From: Heterodera schachtii | Lineage: Eukaryota > Nematoda > Chromadorea > Rhabditida > Heteroderidae | Assembly (NCBI GenBank): GCA_023374025.1 | Contig: SIJG01000036.1 | Coordinates: forward strand, 1,143,815-1,207,814 | Direction of reading: 5' to 3' | Length of the DNA stretch: 64,000 bases | In this document: piece after piece, positions 1-12,260 of the stretch | Layout: each line of letters begins with the position of its first letter | Position numbering within the stretch: the first letter of the stretch is position 1 | Translations under genes and position numbers: made by a program | Notes under the pieces: generated by a model | The model's input: the letters and a program-made list of their open reading frames with translations, nothing else | Databases searched by the model: none | Told to the model about the DNA's origin: nothing

Positions 1-365
1 TAAAAAAATTGGCTCTAAATCACAAAATAGGTCATTTTTTTTACAAAATCTTTTACCAAATTGCACTCAAATTTTCAAAATTTTTCCCGGCGGCGCCTAT
101 CGTTCACCGCTGGACCCACCAACGCGCTGAAAAAAGCGGTCTGAAAAGTTAAAAAAATGTCACAAGGTTTGCATGATTAAAAGGTGAAATTTAAAATGTT
201 TAACAAAATGTATGTTAAAAAGTTGAAAAAATTTTGAGTTTTTAAATGCGCGATGCGCGATCCGCGACCGCGGGATTTTTTTGCGCAATCCGCGATCCGC
301 GACCGCGCCAAATTGAATCCGCGATGCGCGGTCCGCGACCGCGGGATTTTTCTGTGCGCAACCCA
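1..365. mobile_element. truncated hAT-like non-autonomous element with CG-rich word array
   Basis: The left end is cut by the window edge. Positions 25-110 carry the core seen in other elements here: 'caaattgcactcaaattttc' followed by a GC-rich inverted motif at 86-110 (cccggcggcgcc..). Positions 246-350 hold three degenerate copies of a CpG-rich word (gcgatccgcgaccgcg) separated by short AT spacers. The right boundary near 365 (gcgcaacccaccccc) is a guess, because no partner terminus is visible. Short ORFs across this stretch follow the array and are not genes. Confidence 0.5.
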
Positions 366-1640
366 CCCCCGCTTGACAGCCAAACGTTTGGCAATGAAAC
401 AACCATAAGAAAGTGGTTATGATATTGTTATACTGTACAATCATGTAACAATTACGGTAATATGCTTGGTGCAAGTTGACTAAATGGTTCTTCTTCTCAA
501 AACTATTTTTCATTTGTTAATTAATAAAAAATCGATTATGAATTTACAAATTTCATGTGCATTTTCATTTTTATTTGCCAATATATGGGAATAGAAATTA
601 CAAAACACAACAAAACAGGTAAAATAAGTAATTACTAAATTTCTAAAACTTTAACTTAAAAGCATATTTATATATTAGTGCCCAGTACATTAAAATTTTT
701 GCCAAAAAATATTTTTTGATACCATTTATGGCAAAAAAAAAAAATTTTTTTTCCCATCTCATGAGTAAAGACCGGATTTTTCAGCACCAAAAAATGATCA
801 TTAAGCACTTAATTCCGCATCAAAAAATGCTAAATTCAGCACAAAACCAACATGAACATGACAAAATCAGCACAAAAATCTAAAAAAAAAGAATAAAAAT
901 TTGATGATTTTTAGGCAAAAATTTCTATCGGCTAACGATAAGTTCTCAATTTGTCTTTCACACTGAATTTAATTTTCTTAGCAAAAATTTACATTTTAAA
1001 TCAAGTTTCCAAGATAAAAAATTTTTTGAGTTTGAGTTTTTGAGAATTTTCCATTTTAGGGGTGTATTTTTCGTTTTTATTGCTGGGAGACGGTGTTTTA
1101 GTGAAAATAAGAAAATCCTACTCAATTGCAAATAAAATAATAAACATTTTCGTTACTGCCCAAAATCATTGTCAATTTGTAAAATTATGATTCATTAAAT
1201 TGGATTATACACGTCATTATGAAGAAATTAAAAAACTGATAAATATGGAAATTTATAAAAAAACATAAACATTTTTATTGGGTTTTTATTATTTATTTTT
1301 TAATTTTTAGGAATTTAAAGCTTTTGCTTAAATTCATTCTTTACCTCCCATTTTCGCAAAAAATCTTTCAAATTTTCAAAAAAAATTCATACAAAATTTT
1401 CAAAATTTAACTTTCCCAGGGTCTCATTAACTCTGACCAACTTGTGCGTTGATAGTTGCTGACCAAATTGCGTGATCACTGATCGATGTTGTTGTGCACG
1501 CATAGTGAGGATGTTATTCTATGATCGCAGGAAGATGAAAAACCAAATGTTTTATAAATTAAATTATGATTCTTGAGGCTGCTCCAAAAACCCTGCCAAT
1601 GCGCAAAGTTATTTTATTACCAATTAATTTGATTGTTTTT
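366..1640. other. non-coding AT-rich stretch with a small 'agcacaaaa' word array
   Basis: I see no gene. Positions 780-885 contain several imperfect copies of a word like 'tcagcaccaaaaaatg' / 'aatcagcacaaaa', resembling the short-word arrays found at the ends of the hAT-like elements. Positions 1420-1540 are less AT-rich than their surroundings, but I recognise nothing in them. Confidence 0.5.
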
Positions 1641-1955
1641 TCCATTCTTTCTATTTCGGCATTTTCTCTCACTTCTTTCTCTCTCTCTTTCTCTCTTCTT
1701 TCTCTCTCTCTCTCTCTCTGTTTCTCTTTCTTTCTCTCTCTCCTCATCTCTTGTCTTTGCTCGTCGGTTTCTCTGACTCTCTCTTCTTTCACTCTCTCGC
1801 TTCTTTCTTAGTTTGCAAATCGAAACAAAACGACGCGCTCCCATCGCACCATTGGCATCATTGCCCTCACAGCGCACCATTTGACATCGCTTCCCTTCAC
1901 TTATTCTCCACTTTATTTCCTAATTTGCTTTTCGCATCAATTTTTCTATAATTAA
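1640..1955 (+). repeat. pyrimidine-tract repeat, copy 1 of 3
   Basis: A (TC)n-rich tract (about 1665-1810) is followed by a conserved tail at about 1815-1950. The tail contains aaaacgacgcg, ccatcgcaccattggcatca, cagcgcaccatttg and tttgcttttcgcatcaattt. The same tract-plus-tail order recurs near 22060-22345 and 39940-40410, so this is a dispersed repeat family. ORFs of up to 87 codons on both strands are by-products of the low-complexity tract. The tail is too conserved to be simple sequence. It could be a SINE-like element or the flank of a larger element; I cannot tell which. Confidence 0.7.
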
Positions 1956-1995
1956 TTTTTTTTCAAGTTTCACAATTGAATATAAATGGTATTTC

Positions 1996-2946
1996 CAGAG
2001 CCCGGATTTTTAAGAAAATTTGTATTTTATGCAGGGTGCCGATCTGTTCTTATTTATAAGAAATGTTCTGATTTCGGGCTATTTGTTCTTATTTTGTTCT
2101 TATTTCTTAAAATTCTTCAGAAAATTTGTAATTTTATGGCGTAATGCCACTCAGATTTTCAATTTTTTTCCACGGCGGCGCCTAACGGCACCGCCTGACC
2201 CCAAAAATACTTTGTTAACTTAAAAATTGGCTCAGAATCACAAAATTTGGACAATTTTTGGACAAAATCTGTTAACAAATTATACTCATATTTTCAAAAA
2301 TTTTCCGGCGGCCTATCGGCACCGCCGCCCTTCCGCCCCGCTTGTTTTTCCAAAAAAGTCTTTGAAAAAATGCGTCGCAAAAAAATTTTAAAAATCTGAT
2401 TTTTTTGAGCCCAATTGCATTAAATGTACGATTTGCGTATTTCCTCCACAAAATTGTTAAAAATGATCATGGGAGGCGAAAAATACGAAAGTTGATTCTA
2501 TATTAATTAAATAAAGTGTTATACTTTTAAAACAATTTTGCAAAATGTTCTTATTTTTGACCCAAAAATCTTATTTTTTGGCCTTGATCTTCTTATTTTG
2601 AAAATTTTTCCTATCGGCACCCTGATTTTATGGCGTATTGTCACTTAGATTTACAAAATTTTTCACGCGGTGCCTAACGGCACAACCGAACCCCAAAAAT
2701 ACTTTGTTTTCTTAAAAATTGGCCCAGAATCACAAAATAATTCTTATTTTGTTCTTATTTCTTAAATAAATTTATAACTTTGAAATTTTGTGGCAGAATT
2801 TCACTATTTTTCAAGAAAAATACTCGAAAAAGCGTTTTTAAAGGCAAAAAAAGTCGTTGTTTGGTTTTAATTGCAAAAATTGACATTTTTTCGTCCATAT
2901 TATAATCCATATTTTGGAATTTTTGTCCATATAAATCCGAGCCCTA
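1996..2946. mobile_element. hAT-like non-autonomous element (host of a nested insertion)
   Basis: The left end CAGAGCCCGGATTTTT (from 1996) is inverted at the right end as TAGGGCTCGGATTTAT (ending 2946). The same terminus type bounds the element at 47916-48660 and starts another at 40433. No convincing 8-bp target duplication is visible at the outer ends. The body contains palindromic GC cores at about 2173-2195 and 2664-2688, each followed by 'accccaaaaatactttgtt', so part of the body is a direct duplication flanking the nested element. Confidence 0.6.
2032..2624. mobile_element. nested hAT-like MITE with 8-bp TSD ATTTTATG
   Basis: The element starts CAGGGTGCCGAT at 2032 and ends ATCGGCACCCTG at 2624, a perfect 12-bp terminal inverted repeat. 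It is flanked by the exact direct repeat ATTTTATG at 2024-2031 and 2625-2632. An 8-bp duplication with a CAGGG terminus is the hallmark of the hAT superfamily. There is no transposase ORF, so it is non-autonomous. The interior includes the shared core 'ctgttaacaaattatactca' and the palindrome ccggcggcctatcggcaccgccg split at 2305-2327. It sits inside the 1996-2946 element. Confidence 0.85.
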
Positions 2947-2947
2947 G

Positions 2948-5900
2948 TAATAAATTAACCAATGGACTCGATCTTTAACAACGCCAAAAAAAATTATATA
3001 TACTTTTAAAACAAAAAATTAATTATTTAAATAATAATATATATTTAATAATTTCCGTAATAAAAGCTGGTTTTCAACAAAATAAAAACTAATTAGGAAA
3101 ATACAAAATTACAAAATTAAATTCTGTGTGACAAGTGCATGGAGGTGTCCGAGTCTGTGACCCTTCCTAGTTCCTCAATTGATGGAATTAAATCGTTTGG
3201 TACACAATTTAAAAATAAGAATGGAAAAAAATTAAAGAATACTATCGAAAGAATTTGGGAAACCGATGCAAATTTGTAAATGGATTAAATAATTTGAAAT
3301 TCTTCACGAATAATTAAATGTTTCTTTCATAATTCATTGAAAATTTTTGTAACAAAGAACGGGTGGATGGAAAGAATAGATTTATCATCAATTTAATAAT
3401 TTTTATTATTTTTATGAACAATAAATAGTTTTAAAATGAAATTTAGAAATCGAAAAAAAATCAAACTTTAATGCATCATTCTTGCAGCTTTGATAAATAT
3501 TTAATAACCATGAAATATAAATGAAAAATATTTATTCAACTAAGTATTTATTATATTATCGTATAATGAAATAAAAAAAAATAATACAATAATGTTACAA
3601 TATCTTTTATCGTCCAGAAATCGCCGATTCAATCGAGCCATAAGATTTTAAATTAAATAACTTTCATAGATGCTTATTCAAAGCATTTATAAATATTTCG
3701 ATAGACACTCGTGAAAGACGCAACCCCGAGAAAAAAAACAGGAACATTAAAATATAATTTTTTAAATATAAAAGTATGCATATTTAAACACATAAGATTG
3801 TAATAAAAAGTCTTAAACAAAACCGAAAATAATTAAATTAATGTACAAATATCTTAATAATTTAACTCAAGAAAAAATGCAATCTTAAATAGAATTGAGA
3901 TAAGAACGAGATAACAACAAATTAAAAATAAATAAAAATATACTCTTAATTTTCATAGATTTCAACACAAGAGACAATTACGGAATATGGACATAGACAG
4001 CAATTTATAGTAAAAACAAAAGAACATATAAAGCAAATTTCGTATTTATTCAAAATAACAAATAATTACTACAATAATTTATGCGACCATATCGCTGAAA
4101 CTTTATTCAAAAATTTTGAGACAAAGAAAAGATAAAAACAACAAACATAAAATGAAAATTTAAAGAACATGAATGCAAAATGAATTATATGATAAATGAA
4201 GAAAAACATGCAAAAAAAGAATAAATCTTGTCGCAAAATAAGGTAAATGGAGCGACGTCTCACTGCATTCCTGGCGCCCTCACAATTTTAAAATAAAAAA
4301 ATAGGAAATTATATTATTGAATCAAAGATGAATTTAAATATTTTGTAGTTCAAAATAAATATCCATGAATATTTACCAGATTAATTAAAATAAAACTACA
4401 AAAATGTATATACCAACAACATTAAAGAATAAATAAAAAAATAATTTACAGCCAGAAAATACCTTCAGAACATTTCCATAAAAATTTTCACAATTAATTT
4501 TGGCATAGCCAAGAATTTATAAAACATAAAAAACAAAGACTAAAAATTTCTTACAAATTAGCAAAACAATCATCAATATTAAATTATCATAAGACCAATA
4601 TTTGATCAGAAAGATAAAATAAAAAAGTAAAACTAACAAGCTTTTTATTCAAAATGACGAAACGACAATAAATTTATCCAGAGCAAGAAAAGTAATTGAA
4701 TTAAATGAAATATTTTAAAGAAATTTAGGCATTTAAATTATTTAGGTATTATTATTTTCGTTACATGAAATAATAAATAAAATTTAAAAAAAAACATTTT
4801 TTGCATTTCATAACATATTATTATAGTTTATATATTTAATATGAATATGAATTTTTCATACTAAAATAAATAAATATTTCTTAAAAATGATTTAACTTAT
4901 AAACCAATCCATTAAAAAACAATTAGTGAAAATTTAAAGAAAAACCAATCAAATACATTTTAAATAATTCTAATTAGCCGACAAAACACTATTAAGAGCC
5001 TGAAAATATATTGAATAAATACGAAAAAAATAAAGAAAATATTATTCTTATGAAAATAAATGTAAAAAAACGAAAATTTTCACTCATCCTTATTTAATCC
5101 TTGAATGTTTCTTCATCTTAATATCATTAAACAGAATGTGTTAATTATGATTCAAGATGATGAAGAAATAAACGCACTATGAAGATAAAATTATTGTTCA
5201 GTGAACGGAGCGTAGGTGAAAATAAAAGAAATAAAAAGCATAAATTTTAAAAATTAAATAATTTCTAGTAAATATGCTTACAATTAATGATAATATAACG
5301 ATAAAATTATTTTTTCAAAACTTAAGAGAAACATTATTAGTCTATGATTATTTTATAATGTTTTTATAATAATACTATTGTTTTCAATTTAAAATTTAAA
5401 ATAAAACGCAACCCAAAATGAAAAAAAATTAATCTAATTTTATATATGTTATTTTGAGTTTTCAAATATGAAAACTGATAAAGATACTGTAATATAATCA
5501 ATTAGATTCGATTCTATGGGAGACATTTAAGGCCTAGAGAACATTTTGTAAAAAAAAACAAAAAATAAAAATATATAAATGAAAATATAAATAAACAAAT
5601 TAAATATGTATTGAAATAGTTATAGGCTTCTTGGGAAAAGCCGAAGACAAGAACAAGACCGAGTTTGAAACAATAATTTAATAATACGCATTATAGATGT
5701 GACTAAAATAATAACTACAGAATAAAAAATAAATAATGAAATTAAAAAGAAATATTAGCAATCTTATAAGACAACAAATCAGTTTTTTATTTTATTTACA
5801 GTTCATTATTATTTAAATATTTACAGAAACTAAGTATAAAACTTATATTTATTTAATATTCCAAGAAGAAATGTTTTGAGCAAATTTTGCCTCGACAAGA

Positions 5901-7625
5901 GTTGAAAGGATAATTATTTTAAATTACAAAAAATATTGTAGTTTAGGAATATAAAACAAAAAATAATAATTTAAAGGATAAAAGAAAATTGACGTAAACA
6001 CCGTTCAAAAGGTTTATACTTTGACGAGAGATCCAAACGAGATTTAAAAATTTGTAAATAATCAAATGGCATTAATAAAAAATTTATTGAAAAAAGCTAC
6101 AAAATGCTTAATTATAAATGAAGAAATTTATAAAAATTGGCATCATTAATACAAATTTCAATTAACAATGATGAAAGCAGTCTGTTTATTATCTTCACTA
6201 AACGTCCAAATAAAATAAATTAAAATATAAAAAATAAATTAGTTTCTCGGGCAAATAAACGAGATTTTATTCAATTTATTAAGATATTTAAAGGAATTTT
6301 TGATGAATGAATTTTTAATAAATATTCACTGAGCGATTACTCTTAGAACTTATGTATTAAGTAAGACCCAAATTGCAACAGATTTCTAATGATTAATAAA
6401 AAAGAGATTTCATTACTAAAAAACTACTAATTATAAAATAAATCTTTCCGATTTTATGTTTCTCAAATAAAATAAAGATTCAAAAAAGATAGAATATAAC
6501 AAACACATAAATTTTCAGTTTAATCATTATTTTAATCAATTCGATACATAAAATACGAAAATTTTTTAAAAATGTTTTGAATTTTCATAATAAATTTTAA
6601 AATTGAGGTAATAGATGCAAAATATTTAATTATTTCAATGCAAAAATAATCGAATATGCATATTTGAATATGATTTTTTTTTGAATTACTTGATGCGAGA
6701 TATCGTAAAGCATATGAATGCTTTAAATGTTTTATCTGAATTCTCAATTTGTATTAAAATATTATACACACAAAATAAATCTAACAAATAAGAAAGAATA
6801 CAAATAAATAAGACTTGAAAAATTAATTAAAAAAATATATCAAGTGCAATAAAAAATATTCTATTTAAGAGAAAGAATAAAGAATTTGATCGAAAAAAAA
6901 GAAATAAAAACTTTAAAAAATATAAATAATAAAAACTGTTTAAACAAAAAAATCTAAATAAGGTTTATTAATAGTTAATTATTGTTTATCTAGTTTTTCT
7001 ATAAATGAAATTGAAGTAATAAAGTTGGATTTAATAATTTCAATAATACATGAAATAATTCTACAAAATTTATATATATTTAATCATTTTGGATATCTGA
7101 CGCCGCGACATCAAAAAAATCTGAACAACGGGATCTAGAGCATGGGTGTGTAAAAAGCTAAAGAATTATCCGGCAGAAACAATAATAAAAATGTTTTGAA
7201 ATAAAAGGCGTCATTACGGATCTGAATGAATTAAACGCTTCATTATGAAAAAATTAATAAATAAAAATTATGATAATTGTAAATTTACAAAAATACTACA
7301 AAAATTCTCAATCGCGTAACATTAAAAAAATAAATCTCTCAAGAGTTAAATTATCCAATGTTGATGTTTTAAAAGATAATTGTATTAATTATTTTAAATT
7401 ATTTTCTGAATTTTTTGTAGATTTATATTGAATTTAAAAATAAATATCATAAACATTAAAAAAATTTAAAACAAATTATTTGTCTAATAATTTATGCTGT
7501 CGAAAAATTATTATTTTTACTTTATTGTCATAATTTATATTTAATCATAAACAGTGCTTATGTAACAATATTAAGAAAATAATAATAGTATATACAAAAT
7601 TCAAATATTAGTTTGTTGAGAAATG
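2948..7625 (+). repeat. A-rich degenerate long-repeat DNA, no genes
   Basis: There is no ORF worth calling here. The + strand is strongly A-rich: in 4021-4080 I count 30 A and 20 T. Segments recur elsewhere in the same orientation. Positions 6167-6211 (caatgatgaaagcagtct.. ttatcttcactaaacg) recur at 26509-26553, and 6257-6350 (aataaacgagattttattca.. gaatttttgatgaatgaat) recurs at 10627-10720. Identity is partial, with many indels. I interpret this as eroded tandem or dispersed long repeats. No RNA gene was seen. Confidence 0.6.
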
Positions 7626-8176
7626 GTGTGAACCAGGGATGGCATTCCGAGGCCCCAAAAATTTTCGGAAATCGGAATCCGAGGCCCAAACATTTTTCGG
7701 AGTCGGAAATCGGAATTCCGACCCCAAAAACGTCGGAAATCGGAATTCGGAAATCGGAACTTTTTTAAAAAACATAAAATATAATAAACATTTTCTAAAT
7801 ATTTTAATAGGATAAATTCTTAACCTAATAAAAGGCGACTCCAAAATTTTTTGATCTATTTAAACACATATTTGCTTTAAAAAATTCAAATTTTGTCCAA
7901 AAAATGACCAAATTTAGCAATTTTGAGGCAAAAATTTCTCAAGAAAAATAAGATTTTTATGGTCCGGCGGTGCCGATAGGCGACGCCGGGAAATTTTTGA
8001 AAATTTCAGTGCAATTTATTAACAAAAATTCAAAAAAAAATTCAAAAAAATTTCCGAAAAATTCCGACTTTTTATCAAAAATTTTGGAAATTGAAAGTCG
8101 AAATTCCGACCCCAAAATGTCGGAAATCGGATATTGGAAGTCGGAAATCGGAATTCCGTGCATCCCTGGTGTGAAC
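7626..8176. mobile_element. hAT-like MITE with TSD GTGTGAAC
   Basis: The element proper is 7634-8168, bounded by CAGGGATG and CATCCCTG and flanked by exact 8-bp repeats GTGTGAAC (7626-7633 and 8169-8176). Both ends carry arrays of the word ggaaatcggaattccgac. A shared GC core lies at about 7964-7989 in reverse orientation (ccggcggtgccgataggcg). It has no transposase, and its ORFs are array artefacts. It interrupts the A-rich repeat. The uninterrupted sequence exists at 15908-15960 and 59682-59735 (tggagaattggtgcgaaa), so these are paralogous empty sites. Confidence 0.9.
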
Positions 8177-11100
8177 AGATTCCCCGTAAAAAAGCATGAA
8201 AGTAAAAACAATAATGATTAATTATAATATACAAAAAAAGGAGCCATATTTATTGTTCATATTAGATAAGAATAATATATGCTTACACATAAAATTAATT
8301 CAATAAATTAATGTATTGCATAAAATAATTGAACCACTTTTTAAATGTAAATATTTAAATATAAAAAATAATTCTAATTGCAAAAAAAGAAGAAAGAATT
8401 TGGATGCCATGACGCATAAACTAATAAAAAAAATTACATATATTTAAATAAATAATTTCACCAGTTAAGCCATTATTAATTGCTTTTGAAAAATCATAAT
8501 ATTATAAATGGATGAAAATTAACACGATATATTAGCAATAAAATGCGAAGATTCCACGTTTTGTGAGTATTCCGCATCGTCACGTGAATTTATAATTGTT
8601 TTTAATTTCGAACAAAAAGTTTGAAGGACTTAAAAATAATTAAAGGAGATTGAAAGAAAATTCATGGGAAAAACTCATGTAAATTTGACAAATATGAATT
8701 TAGGAAAATAAAAAAAATTTAATTAAAAAATCCTTATTTCCATTTAATTTATCACAAGAATTAAACAAAAATTAAATATTTAATTTAATTTTTAACGAAA
8801 ATAAATATCTCTGTTGAAAATATTTTATTAAATCGGTTTATTATTACTACAACAATAATCAAAAAGCAAATAAAACTTTAAATTTCAAAGAGATAAATAA
8901 CTTATAAACTATATTAATTTATTTATCGCTAATCGAATACGAATAAGGAATCACATCTGCAGATGAATTCACAAAAAACCGTTTTACTACACAACAGAAA
9001 ATTTTTGGCGCATTCCTGCACGATTAATTATGAATATAAATGAGATAAAATATTACTGAATAATTTAAACAAATTAATAATAATATTAAAAGAAAAATAT
9101 CTCTTTGAATACATAGAATTTTGTAAATATGGAAATCGTCATCGGTAATTAAAAAAAACAATTAAAGCATTGCAATTAAAATAAAAAAAATGCATGAGGA
9201 AATAATAAGTTATGTTTTCAAGCAAAATAAAAAAACAATCAGCTATAATAAGATAAATTATTAATAATTTAATATATGATTTTTAACAACAAAAATTATA
9301 TAAAAAATTAAATATCAATCATTCAATACAAATTAAAAACCAAATCAAGGAATTATATAATTCTACATCTATGAGAATCCAATTAAGTTCAAATAAATAT
9401 ATATTTGAAAAATTAGAAAGCATGAAACCTTAAATAAATATTTTTAAATATAACGGCAATTTCAACATAGATGCAGGTCTCTATGTTACCAGAACCGGTA
9501 AATATTAAAATGTTTTATTCATAATTAAAAATACATTAAATTTATTTATTTCAATAAATAATAATTATTTTTCTTCCCAAAGTTTATATTCAATAATATA
9601 AAATAATATAAATAGCGAGGAAGAAAGAAATTCCGTCATTGGGTGAAGGGAACACGGGCGAATTAAGCCGACGAGGAGAATGCTTGTTTTGCCGCACAAA
9701 TAAAATCAATTGCAAGAATTTATCTTTTAAATGGCATTACTGAAATATAAATTGAAAAACATAAAATATTAACATATATTCCTTATGAAAATAAAAAAAA
9801 GATACATTAAATTAAAAGGGACAAAGATTAAAAAATATGGCATAAACAGATTGTTTAAATAATGTTAAATTAAAATTTTTTTATAAATTATTCTTAAAAT
9901 CATTTTCATATATCAAAAGGTATACACAAATAATTTTAATAAATATACAAATTCATTTAATCTATGGCTTTCTACGTTCGAGAATAAAATTTAAATGATA
10001 TAACAGCAAATTTTTCAAAATAAAAAATTCTGATACAAGAAATTTGAGTTTAATGAGAAATTTTTAGAACGTGGATAATTAATGAAATATTAGAAAATAA
10101 AAAATTATTATATAAACCGTACTCTTATAAAGTCAAAAAGTTAAAAACAGGGATAGATTTATCATTTTTAATAATAAAATTTATAACGTCAACTATAAAT
10201 TTAAATGAATTAAAAATATTTTTTGCAGGGAACTGCTGAAAACAGTACAAACTATATTATCTACAATTTTCTTAAAAAAATGCAACATCGACTATTAAAC
10301 ACAAAAAAATAAATATTTCTATGTTAAAAATATGAATAATTATACAAATTTCTTAAATTGTATAAATTAAAAATAATTTATGTTTACTTAATAACAATCT
10401 GAACTATTAACAGCTGATAAACATTAGAATAACAAATTAATAACTTTGGTTAGCTTTCAAGATTATTATTAGTATAAAAAGTCATTAATAAAAAGTTGAT
10501 CCGTAATTCAAAAAATATGCAAAATATATGTTATTAAAATCAACTAAATTTATTTTATAGATGTTCTTAAATAATGTTTTTATAATAAAAAGTAATTACA
10601 TGATGATTACCCAATTTTGCTTTCAATAAACGAGAGCTTATTAAATTTATTAATGTATTTAGAGGAATCTCTGATGAGCATAAATTTAAAAAATAAATAT
10701 GCATTAAAGAATTTCGGAAATTTATGTTCCGAAAAAGCTGAAAGTCACACAATTTCATTGAGCTTTTATCACATTAATTAATTAAATAAAAAATCTTAAA
10801 TATAACATACCAATAAAATAAATAAAATAGGTAACATATAAAAAAGTCAAGTAATTGTAAATATACTAATTATATAAATTATAAAATAATGGAATTTAAT
10901 AATTTAAAAATATGGTTTTTAAATAAAACAGTATTAAATAATCTAATTTAATTAAAGTAATAAAAAATATATACATGAACAATTCAGGAAATGGAGAATA
11001 TTATAAAACTGGAGCGTCCTGCTGACATGGAATAATTTGACAATCTAATTGTATATATAATTATCTCACAAAAATCCACAAAGCGAATGATAAGTTGCTC

Positions 11101-12062
11101 AACGAAAAATTAAATATTAAGAAAAAAAAAATCAAATTTAAAAGTGGTTGCATTTAATTTCAACGCTTACCAAACAAAAAAATTTTGCAAAAAAATTGAA
11201 AAAAAGAGATTTGGAAACAAATTGAACGTGATCAAGAACCACACGAACTGACTAAAGGATTTTGATTTGGACATCATGTTGGATTAAATCAGACAGAAAA
11301 GCGCATACAGCGAACGCAAGAATAATTCAATATTGATCAACCTTTTAAAATTATATTTCCTTCGAAAATTATTGGTTACAATTAGTAGTGTAATGAATCA
11401 AAAGTAATTAGAATAAAATTTTATGTTAAAAACAATTTAAAATACGTATTTATTTATTTGTTTTTTTTGAAAAGTTTTCAATACTCAAGTTCTTCAATTG
11501 CCGATAAAGTCGATCTATTCGCGTGAAAATTTTAATTCAAAATAAAACATTCAATATATAGCATATTAAAAATTTTATTGAACCTTCGAATACAAAAAAT
11601 TTTAAAGGCATAATAAAAACAAAATTAAATGATCATTGAAGATAGATGAGTATTACCATACACCCGAATGTAAGATTTATGGTAAATTATTAAAAAAAAT
11701 AAATATATAAAAATTAATTCTAATAAATCAACAAATTATTTTAGTTCGAATAAGATAATAAAAAAAACATTTTTAAAACCCTCAAAAATTTTTACCAAAA
11801 AATTCGCCAATAAAAAAAAGAAGAAATTTTAAGCAACGAGAGCGAGAAAAATAAAATTACTATTGAAATATAATTTCGATCTATGAACCTGATCAGCAAT
11901 TGATAAATTTAAATATAATATGAAAAATAAAAATTTTTTACCTACTACTAAAAAGAATATAATGATGTTAATAAAAAAATAAATAATAAAGAAGGAGCAG
12001 TTTTATGTTTTATGTAACCATAATGAAATGGAGCTAAATGGAATAATAGTAATTTAAAAACT
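8177..12062 (+). repeat. A-rich degenerate long-repeat DNA, no genes
   Basis: No gene is visible. Positions 8169-8346 are colinear with 59692-59890: motifs like 'ataagaataa..', then 'gcataaaataattgaacc' against 'cacataataaaatggaaccc'. Positions 8300-8346 match 19423-19469 closely (ttcaataaattaat..gcataaaataat.gaa). A less AT-rich patch at 9625-9700 contains gggtgaagggaacacgggcg and is unexplained. Confidence 0.6.
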
Positions 12063-12260
12063 AGAATGTCACGGGACCGAGAACTGGTACTGAATATAGC
12101 GGGGCACTGAGTACCAAGGTCCCGGAATTTACAAGCTTTGACCGAGACCGGGAAATTCCCGTTTTTTCCCGGTTTTCAAGGCCAAAAAGACCCGGGTTTT
12201 CAACCCAAAAAGTCCCGGTCCCAGTTTAACTACCTCAAAATTCCCGGTCCCGTGACTCTA
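12063..12260. mobile_element. short hAT-like MITE with cgggacc word array
   Basis: Terminal inverted repeats: TAGAATGTCACGGGACCG on the left and the inverse of TTAGAGTCACGGGACCG on the right. The flanks are atttaaaaac and atttaaacc, a probable but imperfect target duplication. The interior carries words of the type cccgggttttcaaccc and tcccggtcccg. The same family lies in the PIG-T intron (33681-33945), and its left end shares 'actgagtaccaaggtcccgg' inverted with that copy. Confidence 0.65.

Noticed and set aside
1559..1880. Overlapping ORFs of 77-87 codons on both strands, rich in R/E or S/L
   Set aside because: They translate a (TC)n tract of a dispersed repeat; codon content is low complexity and open in several frames.
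7970..8221. 83-84 codon ORFs on both strands
   Set aside because: Translate the aatcggaattccg word arrays of a MITE and run across its boundary.
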